Of a stretch of DNA of 64,000 bases, positions 1 through 6,894 are shown in pieces. Position 1 is the stretch's first letter, and every line of letters starts with the position of its first letter. The position numbers were made by a program, and so were the translations under genes. The DNA comes from Brevundimonas naejangsanensis. GTDB lineage: Bacteria; Pseudomonadota; Alphaproteobacteria; Caulobacterales; Caulobacteraceae. Location of the stretch: the NCBI RefSeq assembly GCF_000635915.2, contig NZ_CP015614.1:1533501-1597500 (forward strand). Direction: 5' to 3'. Below the pieces are notes generated by a model. That model was not told where the DNA came from and searched no databases. It worked only from the letters and a program-made list of their open reading frames with translations.

Positions 1-90
1 CCCCAGGTCGTCAACGCCATGGATCCGATCCTGGCCATCGCGACCTTCGAGCCTCACCTCTATGAACCAGGCGAGGTGACGACCGGCTAG
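1..90 (+). CDS. C-terminal end of an unidentified protein (partial)
   Basis: An open frame runs in from the left edge and stops at a TAG at 88-90, giving the last 29 residues of a protein (it ends ...YEPGEVTTG). I cannot assign a family from so short a tail. Its stop codon overlaps the stop codon of the convergent rlmJ gene, and such tight convergent ends are normal for real genes here. The frame could be chance in this high-GC DNA, so confidence is modest. Confidence 0.4.
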   Translation, partial: PQVVNAMDPILAIATFEPHLYEPGEVTTG

Positions 91-908
91 CCGGCGCGCC
101 AGATCTCGGCGCGCGCCCCCGCGTCGCCCAGCGCCTGAACCGTCCAGCCGCAGATTTCAGCCGCCGCCGCTTCGGCCCCCGACGGCGCATTGACCACCGT
201 CATCGCGCAGCCGTTCATCTTCATCGGATTGTTCAGCGGCCGCAGGCGCGCCTCGGCGACCAGCACCCGCGACAACCCCGCCTGCTCCAGCCGCCGGATG
301 AAGCCGTCGAACGTCTCCAGATCCTTCAAGGGCGTCCAGATCGCGACGCACGCCGTCGGATCCGCGCGCACCACAGCCGCCGCCGTCTCGGCCGAGCGGA
401 CATAGTCGTCAGGCCGCTCGAACGGCGGGTCGATCAGCACGAGCGGACCCTTGACGCCCCTGGCCGCGCGCACCGCCTCTTCATAGCCGTCGCCCGCCTG
501 TCCCTGCGCGTTCGGCCACGCGGAGAGCGCCTCATTGAGCAGGGCCTCAATCGGCGGATTCAACTCAAAGCCGCGATAGGAATCCTCGGCCCGCAGCGCC
601 CGCGCCGTCAGCACCGGCGAGCCCGGATAGAACCGCACGCCGCCTTGAGGATTCAGCGCGGCCACTTCAGCGGCCAGCGCCTCGATCAACGGAGGCCGCG
701 CTTCGGCGGTCATCAGCCGCGCCACCCCGGCCTCGGCCTCGCGCGAACGCTGGGCGTCTCCCGACAGATCATAAAGGCCCGCCCCCGCATGGGTGTCTAG
801 GACCGTCACCGGCCCCCTGCTCTGGCGATCCTTCAGCAGCCACAGCACCAGGGCGTGCTTGACCAGGTCGGCGAAGTTTCCGGCGTGAAAGCTGTGACGA
901 TAATTCAT
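87..908 (-). CDS. rlmJ: 23S rRNA (adenine(2030)-N6)-methyltransferase RlmJ
   Basis: The 273-residue protein opens with MNYRHSFHAGNFADLVKH, the signature start of the RlmJ (YhiR/ComJ) family. Around residue 37 it has the SAM-binding segment DTHAGAGLYDL, and near residue 160 the catalytic motif DPPFE of N6-adenine methyltransferases. The family methylates A2030 of 23S rRNA in the cytoplasm. Length matches the family (about 280). It is monocistronic and divergent from the stress-type promoter at 963-987. Confidence 0.93.
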   Translation of the reverse strand: MNYRHSFHAGNFADLVKHALVLWLLKDRQSRGPVTVLDTHAGAGLYDLSGDAQRSREAEAGVARLMTAEARPPLIEALAAEVAALNPQGGVRFYPGSPVLTARALRAEDSYRGFELNPPIEALLNEALSAWPNAQGQAGDGYEEAVRAARGVKGPLVLIDPPFERPDDYVRSAETAAAVVRADPTACVAIWTPLKDLETFDGFIRRLEQAGLSRVLVAEARLRPLNNPMKMNGCAMTVVNAPSGAEAAAAEICGWTVQALGDAGARAEIWRAG

Positions 909-962
909 GCCGCTCCGTCCCTCGCCCGCGCCCTCAGGTCAAGCCATCGGCGCCCCGGTGAA

Positions 963-987
963 GGAACCGCGTGACGCCGCCGCCGTT
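963..987 (+). promoter_or_regulatory. Putative EcfG (general stress sigma factor) promoter
   Basis: GGAAC at 963-967 and CGTT at 984-987 are separated by 16 bases. This matches the -35/-10 consensus of the alphaproteobacterial general stress sigma factor EcfG (SigT in Caulobacter). Transcription would start about 10 bases downstream, before the small ORF at 1015 and topoisomerase IB. That the promoter works is inference from the motif and its placement. Confidence 0.6.
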
Positions 988-1014
988 GCGATATGCCGCT
1001 TGAGAAGAGCCACG

Positions 1015-1128
1015 ATGATCGAACGCCCGGCCCCGCCCGACGAGGACCACGCCCCCCGCGCCGCCGCCCGGGCCCTCCTGGCCGTTGGCGGACGACATGG
1101 GCGCGGCAGAGTGAAGGTCGGCGCGTGA
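1015..1128 (+). CDS. Small ORF (37 aa) translationally linked to topoisomerase IB
   Basis: ATG at 1015 follows a purine-rich ribosome-binding stretch (GAGAAGAG at 1002-1009) and opens a 37-codon frame. The frame ends in TGA overlapping the GTG start of the topoisomerase gene (GTGA at 1125-1128). The product is Arg/Ala/Pro-rich with no recognisable domain. The placement suggests a leader or coupling peptide in the same stress-induced transcript. It may instead be untranslated leader. Confidence 0.35.
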   Translation: MIERPAPPDEDHAPRAAARALLAVGGRHGRGRVKVGA

Positions 1129-2126
1129 CGTCTCCCCATCCCGCCCCGCCCAAAGGGTTGACCTGGTGCAATGATGACAGCCCGGGCCTGACGCGCCGTC
1201 GCTCCGGTCGCGGCTTCTGCTATCGGGATGCGGACGGAGGCCTGATCCGGGACGCCGCCACGCTGGACCGCATCCGCAGCCTGGCCATCCCGCCGGCCTG
1301 GACCGATGTCTGGATCTGTCCGCGCGCCACCGGCCATATTCAGGCGACGGGGCGCGATGCGCGCGGGCGCAAGCAGTACCGCTATCATCCTGACTGGACG
1401 GCCCATGCGGCCGAGAACAAGTTCGAGCGCCTGCCCGCTTTCGCCCGCGCCCTGCCCCGTCTGCGCAAGCGCGTCGAGGACGACCTGTCCCGGCGCGGCC
1501 CGTGCCGGGAAAAGGTGCTGGCCACCGCCGTGCGCCTGCTTGAGATCACCCTGATCCGTGTCGGCAACGCCCAGTATGCGCGCCAGAACCGCTCCTATGG
1601 CCTGACCACCCTCAGCAAGCGGCACCTCGAAATGGACGGCGCCGCCCTGACCTTCGCCTTTCGCGGCAAGAGCGGGATCGAACACAGCGTCAGCCTCCGC
1701 GACAGGCGCCTGGCCACGGTCGTCCGGGCGCTGCGCGACCTGCCCGGCCAACAGCTGTTCAAGTACCGCGATGCGGACGGCGCCCTGCATCCCGTCACCT
1801 CGGACGAGGTCAACGCCTATATCCGCGAGGCGGCGGGAGAGGAGTTTTCCGCCAAGGACTTCCGCACCTGGGCCGGCACGGTGTCCGCCGCCCGCGCCCT
1901 GCGCGACGCCGAGGCCCCGACCTCGGCGGCCGACGCCAAACGCAAGGTCACGATCTGCATCAAGGCTGTGGCGGGTCTGCTGGGCAATACGCCGACCGTC
2001 TGCCGCTCGTCCTACGTCCACCCGGCGGTCGTCGCCCTGTTCGAACAGGGTCAACTGGCGCAAAGCCTGCCGAAGTCAGAAGCGGATTCTTTCGAGACCG
2101 CCCTGATCAAGCTGCTGGCGGCCTGA
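1125..2126 (+). CDS. DNA topoisomerase IB (eukaryotic/poxvirus type)
   Basis: The protein relaxes supercoiled DNA through a 3'-phosphotyrosine intermediate. From GTG 1125 it is 333 residues, beginning MTSPHPAPPKGLTWCNDDSP. The frame is open upstream to 993, but those residues are low-complexity Arg/Pro. It shows the family's N-terminal IPPAWTDVWI segment, HPDWTA, the KFERL helix, the catalytic-domain stretch RVGNAQYARQNRSYGLTTL, and a C-terminal SSYVHP holding the expected nucleophilic tyrosine. Alphaproteobacterial topoisomerase IB genes have been found in general-stress regulons, which fits the upstream GGAAC-N16-CGTT. Confidence 0.92.
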   Translation: MTSPHPAPPKGLTWCNDDSPGLTRRRSGRGFCYRDADGGLIRDAATLDRIRSLAIPPAWTDVWICPRATGHIQATGRDARGRKQYRYHPDWTAHAAENKFERLPAFARALPRLRKRVEDDLSRRGPCREKVLATAVRLLEITLIRVGNAQYARQNRSYGLTTLSKRHLEMDGAALTFAFRGKSGIEHSVSLRDRRLATVVRALRDLPGQQLFKYRDADGALHPVTSDEVNAYIREAAGEEFSAKDFRTWAGTVSAARALRDAEAPTSAADAKRKVTICIKAVAGLLGNTPTVCRSSYVHPAVVALFEQGQLAQSLPKSEADSFETALIKLLAA

Positions 2127-2143
2127 ACCAGGCCGCCCCCGCT

Positions 2144-3190
2144 TCAGTCGGCCCAGTTCAGGACGACCTTGCCGGACTGGCCCGACTTCATGGCCTCAAA
2201 GCCGGCCTCGAAGTCCTGATAGGGCATCTGGTGGGTGATCAGCGGGGTCAGGTCCAGACCGGCCTTCAGCAGACCGAGCATCTTGCGCCAGGTGGTGAAC
2301 ATCTCACGCCCATAGACGCCCTTGATGGTCAGGGCCTTCAGGATGATCGCGCCCCAGTCCGTTTCCATCGGTTTGGACGGAATACCCAGCATGGCCATGC
2401 CGCCGCCCATGATCAGGGTGTCGACGCACTGTTTGAAGGCGATGGGCGAGCCCGACATCTCCAGCGCCACGTCGAAGCCGACCTTCAGGCCCAGCTCGTG
2501 CATGACGTCGCGCAGATCTTCCTTGGTCGTGTTCACCGTGCGCACGCCCGGCGCGACCTTTTGCGCAAGTTCCAGGCGGAAGTCATTGATATCCGTCAGA
2601 ACTACCGTGCGCGCGCCGGCATGACGCGCCACCGCCGCCGCCATCATGCCGATCGGACCGGCCCCGGTGACGATCACATCCTCGCCCAGCAAGTCGAACT
2701 GCTGCGCCGTGTGCACGGCGTTCCCGAACGGGTCCAGGATCGAGCCGATCTCATAGGGCACGTCGTCCGGCAGTTCGATGACGTTGAAGGCCGGCGCCAC
2801 CACATACTCGGCGAAGGCGCCTTGACGGTTCACGCCGATGCCGCGCGTGTCGGGGTCCAGGTGGAAGTGACCCGCGCGGGCCGCCTCGGAGTTCAGATCG
2901 ATCACGTGCCCCTCGGCCGAGACGCGCTGGCCGACCTTCAGGCGGCGATCCACGTCCTTGCCGATGGCGACGATCTCGCCCGAGAATTCATGGCCGGTGA
3001 TCATCGGCACGGGCACGTTTTTCTGAGACCATTCGTCCCAGTTCCAGATGTGGATGTCGGTGCCGCAGACAGCGGTGCGGTGCACCTTGATCAGCACGTC
3101 CTCGTCGCCCGCGACGGGGATGGGGGCGTCGATCAGCTCCAGCCCTTCGGCCGGTTTCGTCTTGGCCAGGGCCTTCATGGTGTCGGTCAT
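2144..3190 (-). CDS. tdh: L-threonine 3-dehydrogenase, structural-zinc site lost
   Basis: This NAD-dependent zinc alcohol-dehydrogenase-family enzyme oxidises L-threonine to 2-amino-3-ketobutyrate, which Kbl cleaves. It has 348 residues. Catalytic zinc ligands are visible (C42 in AVCGTDIHIW, H67-E68 in TGHEF), as is the NAD fold (VTGAGPIGMMAAAVARHAGA). The lobe that normally carries four structural-zinc cysteines reads DLNSEAARAGHFHLD (residues 98-112), with D, S, A and D at the cysteine positions. The flanking EGH, GVGVN-like and FAEY segments are conserved, so this is substitution rather than misalignment. kbl lies on the same strand but is separated by two opposite-strand genes. Confidence 0.92.
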   Translation of the reverse strand: MTDTMKALAKTKPAEGLELIDAPIPVAGDEDVLIKVHRTAVCGTDIHIWNWDEWSQKNVPVPMITGHEFSGEIVAIGKDVDRRLKVGQRVSAEGHVIDLNSEAARAGHFHLDPDTRGIGVNRQGAFAEYVVAPAFNVIELPDDVPYEIGSILDPFGNAVHTAQQFDLLGEDVIVTGAGPIGMMAAAVARHAGARTVVLTDINDFRLELAQKVAPGVRTVNTTKEDLRDVMHELGLKVGFDVALEMSGSPIAFKQCVDTLIMGGGMAMLGIPSKPMETDWGAIILKALTIKGVYGREMFTTWRKMLGLLKAGLDLTPLITHQMPYQDFEAGFEAMKSGQSGKVVLNWAD

Positions 3191-3409
3191 GGTGGGTGCT
3201 CCCGTTGCTCGGCTTCAGCCGCTAGGCCGCCTTGGCGCCGACCGCAAGCGGTCGAGTGCGAAAAGCATCAACGGCGGCGATCCACGAGCACCCGGGATAA
3301 CAACAGTCGAGCTTAGCTGTAAGACATGCCATGAATCAGCTAGCTATCGCTCGCTCACACGCCGACCTCATCTCCGGCGGCCTTGTCCACAAGGATCAGT
3401 TCGTCGCCC

Positions 3410-3943
3410 ATGCCGCGTTTCCTCAAGTCGCCTGCCGTTCAATATCTGGGCCTGTTCGCCCTGTTGGCCATCGCCCTGTTCAGCGCCCTGGCGACGCCCT
3501 GGGCCGAGCGGCTTTTCGTCCAGCCCTTCACCCAGCTTCTGGTGGATATCTGCGCCGCCGTGCTTCAGCCGTTTGACGGGCGCGTTCAGGCGCAGGGCGA
3601 CATCCTGCGCTTCAGCGACGGACAGGGCGCCGTTCAGGTGCTGGCTGGCTGCAATGCGGTCGAGGTCTGCGCCCTGCTGACCGCCGCCATCCTGGCCTTT
3701 CCGGGGCGGCTGCGCGACGGAGTGATCGGCGCCGTCGTGGGGGTGGGCGCGCTGCAGCTGGTGAACCTGCTGCGGATCATCAGCCTGCTCTATCTCTCGC
3801 GCGGGTCGGAATCGCTGTTCGAGTTCTTCCACCACTACGTCTGGGACGCGATGATCGGCCTGGAGGGGCTGCTGGTCTTCTTCTTCTGGACGCGGTGGCA
3901 GGGGCGTCAGCCGGCCAAGGCCGCCGCCAAGGAGACTGTCTGA
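3410..3943 (+). CDS. xrtH: Exosortase H-type transpeptidase (XrtH family)
   Basis: Exosortases are multi-pass inner-membrane cysteine proteases that cut and anchor proteins carrying a C-terminal CTERM tag. This 177-residue protein has several hydrophobic helices and the catalytic triad: C81 in AGCNAVE, R122 in NLLRI and H141/H142 in FHHYVWD. The short length and the partner gene point to the exosortase H subgroup. ATG 3410 is chosen; TTG 3383 would add nine residues. The next gene starts inside its stop codon (TGATG). I found no PEP-CTERM or IPTLxxWG-type substrate in the window. Confidence 0.8.
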   Translation: MPRFLKSPAVQYLGLFALLAIALFSALATPWAERLFVQPFTQLLVDICAAVLQPFDGRVQAQGDILRFSDGQGAVQVLAGCNAVEVCALLTAAILAFPGRLRDGVIGAVVGVGALQLVNLLRIISLLYLSRGSESLFEFFHHYVWDAMIGLEGLLVFFFWTRWQGRQPAKAAAKETV

Positions 3944-4593
3944 TGACCGGCTGGCTGCAAACACTCGGCGCCCGTACGCCGGAAGAGGCCGCACGTCGTC
4001 GCTTCGGCCTGTGGTCGCTGGTGATGTTCCTGCTGCTGCTGCCGCCCTGGTGGCTGTGGGGCGCGGACCTGGCCACGGCTGCGCTGCGGCCGCTGGCGAG
4101 TTTGGTCTTCCCGATCTTCGGCCTGTCGGGCGAGATCATCACCCGCGCCGATGGCGGCTGGGGCGTCGGCACGCGCCTGACCTCGGACGGCGCGCCGGTG
4201 GTCTACGAGGTGGCCCACACCGCCATCCGCCGACTGCTGCTGGGCGTTCCGCTGGCCGTCGCCTTCCTGACGGCGCCCCCGCGCACTGATCGTCCGCTGA
4301 GAGCGGCTCTGATCGCGGCGGCGGTTCTGACCGCGCTGTTCCTACTGTCGCTGGTCTGTCTGATCTGGGGCGAGCTGGCGGCGCAGCTGAACCCCGAACT
4401 GGCGCCCCGCAGCGCCGGGACGCTGTCCTCGCTGGATCAGCCGCCGCTGCATCCGATCGCGGCCCAGGTCGCCATCGTCGGCCGCTATATCGGCATGTCA
4501 GTAGCGCCGCTGATCGCCGCTATCCTGCTGTGGGCGGCGCTCAATCCAACAGGCCGGTCGGTCGTCATGGCCGACGACAGCCTGAAGGACTGA
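3943..4593 (+). CDS. Exosortase H-associated membrane protein
   Basis: This 216-residue integral membrane protein begins one base inside the exosortase stop codon, so the two are translationally coupled. It has an N-terminal hydrophobic helix (about residues 24-50), a soluble loop, then helices near residues 88-105, 115-140 and 180-200. Gene position, size and topology match the small membrane protein that accompanies exosortase H. Its biochemical role is unknown; a periplasmic or assembly partner of the sortase is likely. It converges on kbl with 23 bases between. Confidence 0.65.
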   Translation: MTGWLQTLGARTPEEAARRRFGLWSLVMFLLLLPPWWLWGADLATAALRPLASLVFPIFGLSGEIITRADGGWGVGTRLTSDGAPVVYEVAHTAIRRLLLGVPLAVAFLTAPPRTDRPLRAALIAAAVLTALFLLSLVCLIWGELAAQLNPELAPRSAGTLSSLDQPPLHPIAAQVAIVGRYIGMSVAPLIAAILLWAALNPTGRSVVMADDSLKD

Positions 4594-4616
4594 ACCAGCT
4601 CCCTGAGCTTACGGGG

Positions 4617-5819
4617 TCAGATGACCCCCAGCTCCTTGCCCGCCTGAGTGAAGGCCGCGACGGCCGCGTCGATCTGCTCAAACGTATGGGCCGCCGACAT
4701 CTGGGTGCGGATGCGGGCCTGACCGCGCGGCACCACCGGGAAGCTAAAGCCGATGACGTAGACGCCCAGCTCCAGCAGGCGCGCCGCCATGTCCTGCGCC
4801 AGCTTGGCGTCGCCCAGCATGACCGGGATGATCGGGTGCTCGCCCGGCAGCAGGTCGAAACCGGCCTGCGCCATCGCCGAGCGGAAGCGCGCGGCGTTAG
4901 CGAACAACTGGGCGCGCAGCTTGTCGCCTTCCTCGCCCGCAGCGATGCGGATGGCCTCCAGCGACGAGCCGCACACGGCGGGCGCCAGGGCGTTGGAGAA
5001 CAGATAGGGCCGCGCGCGCTGCTTCAGCAGCTCCACGACGTTTGAGCGGGCGCAGATGAAGCCGCCCATGGCCCCGCCCAGCGCCTTGCCGAAGGTGCCG
5101 GTGACGAAGTCGACCTCGACGCCGCAATGGGCAAACGAGCCCTTGCCCTTGTCGCCCAGGAAGCCGGTCGCGTGGCAGTCGTCGACCATGATCAGGGCCT
5201 GATACTGGTCGGCCAGGGCGCGGATCTGATCGATCTTGCCGATGTAGCCGTCCATTGAGAAGGCGCCGTCGGTGGCGATGATGATGTTGCGGGCCCCGGC
5301 AGCGCGCGCCTCCTTCAGCTTGGCCTCCAGATCGGCCATGTCGGAGTTGGCGAAGCGGTAGCGCTGAGCCTTCGACAGGCGCACGCCGTCGATGATCGAG
5401 GCGTGGTTCAGGCTGTCCGAGACGATGGCGTCCTCGGCCCCGAACAGCGGCTCGAAGATGCCGCCATTGGCGTCGAAGGCGGCCGCGAACAGGATGGCGT
5501 CCTCAAAGCCGAGGTAGTCGGCGATGGCGCGCTCCAGCTCCTTGTGGATCTCCAGCGTGCCGCAGATGAAGCGCACCGACGCCGTGCCCGCGCCCCACTT
5601 CTCCTGCGCCTTGATCCCGGCCTGGGTGACGCGCTCGTCGCCGGCCAGGCCCAGATAGTTGTTGGCGCAGAAGTTCAGCACGTCGCGGCCGTTGACGGAG
5701 ATCACCGGCCCCTGGCGCGAGGCGATCACGCGCTCGGGCTTGGTCAGCCCCTGAGCGTCGATATCAGCCAGCTCGGCGGAAACACGGTCGTAGAATGCCT
5801 GGTTCATATTCTGGGTCAT
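4617..5819 (-). CDS. kbl: Glycine C-acetyltransferase (2-amino-3-ketobutyrate CoA ligase)
   Basis: This PLP-dependent alpha-oxoamine synthase (400 aa) splits 2-amino-3-ketobutyrate with CoA into glycine and acetyl-CoA, the step after Tdh. Visible family motifs are FCANNYLGLAGD, DSLNHASIIDGVRLSKA, VDDCHATGFLG and the PLP-lysine loop TFGKALGGAMGGF, ending with the conserved IGFSFPVVPRGQARIR. Length equals the usual 395-400. It would act with tdh at 2144-3190, although the two are not contiguous here. Confidence 0.95.
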   Translation of the reverse strand: MTQNMNQAFYDRVSAELADIDAQGLTKPERVIASRQGPVISVNGRDVLNFCANNYLGLAGDERVTQAGIKAQEKWGAGTASVRFICGTLEIHKELERAIADYLGFEDAILFAAAFDANGGIFEPLFGAEDAIVSDSLNHASIIDGVRLSKAQRYRFANSDMADLEAKLKEARAAGARNIIIATDGAFSMDGYIGKIDQIRALADQYQALIMVDDCHATGFLGDKGKGSFAHCGVEVDFVTGTFGKALGGAMGGFICARSNVVELLKQRARPYLFSNALAPAVCGSSLEAIRIAAGEEGDKLRAQLFANAARFRSAMAQAGFDLLPGEHPIIPVMLGDAKLAQDMAARLLELGVYVIGFSFPVVPRGQARIRTQMSAAHTFEQIDAAVAAFTQAGKELGVI

Positions 5820-5858
5820 GCTTGCTCCGCTACGCTGAATCTCGGCAGGTTTGAACCC

Positions 5859-6749
5859 CTAGCCTGCGGCGGGCGCAGCCGCCTGAGCCGAGGCCTCGGC
5901 CACGGGGCGCAGGGGGCTGACCTCAACCTGCCCGCCGCACGGCGTGAAGGCCAGCGGCAGGGCGATGGCCGTGGCCGCCCCCGGCGCCGTGACCCGCACC
6001 GTCTTGGCCGAGGGACAGGCCGTCTCGCCCTTGTCCTCGTGCGGGATGACGGTCCAGGCCAGATCGAACCAGGCGGCCTGTTGCGGACGGATTTCGACCG
6101 GCGTCGGCGCGCGCCCCTGCGCGAAATAGTTGCCCGGCGTCTGGACCGCCCGAACGCCCGTCAGCAGCCTGCCGTCGCCGTCCAGCAGGCTTACGGACGG
6201 ATAGCCCGTGACCGTGCAGGCGGTCGCGCCTGTATTCCTCAGCGCCAGAGTGGTCACGCGGTGGCCCATGCCCGCATCGCCGCCCTCGACCGCCAGACGC
6301 AGGGTCTCAGCAGCGCAGGGCGCGCCGGCGGGCGGCGGCGCCACCGCCGCGACCGGGCGGCTGCAGCGTTCGATGATGACGCCGTCCGCCTGATCCCCCT
6401 GCCCTGCGGTCTGGCCCATACGGCTCAGCGTGCCGCTCTCCGTCTCGCCGCGGCTGGCCGTCCACCACCCCAGCCCCTGCCCGGCATAGCGGGCGCCGCT
6501 GGCCGAAACGACATTGGTCAGAGCATAGTCCTTGCCGTCGTAGGAGACGCGGGCGGTCTGGGCGTCGGGATAGGCCACCACGACCGTCCTGCCGCTTTCG
6601 CAGGCATAGCCGACGGCGGCCGCATCCTGGGCCGCCGGGGCCTCGATCGGCGAGGTCGGCTCGGCAGGCTTCTCCTGCGAACAACCGGCGGCCAGAAGGC
6701 CCAGCCCGGCTGTGACGGCGATAGTCTGGAACCCGGCGGATCTGGTCAT
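5859..6749 (-). CDS. Lipoprotein with MliC-like and DUF4232 domains
   Basis: Translation from ATG 6749 (preceded by AAGGGGGC) gives 296 residues with a lipoprotein signal ending LLAAGC. Residues about 45-115 resemble MliC lysozyme inhibitors: YACESGRTVVVAYP, ARVSYDGKDY, then SASGARYAGQGLGWWT. Residues about 145-285 fit DUF4232: paired cysteines, ALRNTGATACTVTGYPSVSLLD, and a late AWFDLAWTVIP strand. MliC proteins sit on the periplasmic side and block C-type lysozymes; the DUF4232 role is unknown. It is divergent from znuD. An open frame extends upstream to 6782, but the downstream start has the better ribosome site and signal. Confidence 0.75.
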   Translation of the reverse strand: MTRSAGFQTIAVTAGLGLLAAGCSQEKPAEPTSPIEAPAAQDAAAVGYACESGRTVVVAYPDAQTARVSYDGKDYALTNVVSASGARYAGQGLGWWTASRGETESGTLSRMGQTAGQGDQADGVIIERCSRPVAAVAPPPAGAPCAAETLRLAVEGGDAGMGHRVTTLALRNTGATACTVTGYPSVSLLDGDGRLLTGVRAVQTPGNYFAQGRAPTPVEIRPQQAAWFDLAWTVIPHEDKGETACPSAKTVRVTAPGAATAIALPLAFTPCGGQVEVSPLRPVAEASAQAAAPAAG

Positions 6750-6841
6750 GGCGGCCCCCTTGAAACAGCGACCCTGCTGCAACGTCGAGGGCTTGTGAAG
6801 GCTCCGGCGGGATGAAATCGTCGCGAAGGGCGGTTGCGTAA

Positions 6842-6856
6842 TGATATACTATAACA
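6842..6856. promoter_or_regulatory. Putative Zur operator
   Basis: TGATATACTATAACA matches the proteobacterial Zur (zinc uptake regulator) palindrome TGTTATAnTATAACA at all but one base. It lies 39 bases before the ATG of the ZnuD-like receptor and 86 bases before the divergent lipoprotein gene. It is a strikingly AT-rich island in GC-rich DNA. Zinc repression of znuD through this site is inferred. Confidence 0.8.
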
Positions 6857-6894
6857 TATCAAGCCTCCCATCATTGTAACGGGGATGCGTGATC

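Noticed and set aside
3331..3576. 81-codon plus-strand frame overlapping the start of the exosortase gene
   Set aside because: It overlaps a well-supported gene in another frame, has no hydrophobic tail or CTERM motif, and the composition fits a frame shadow.
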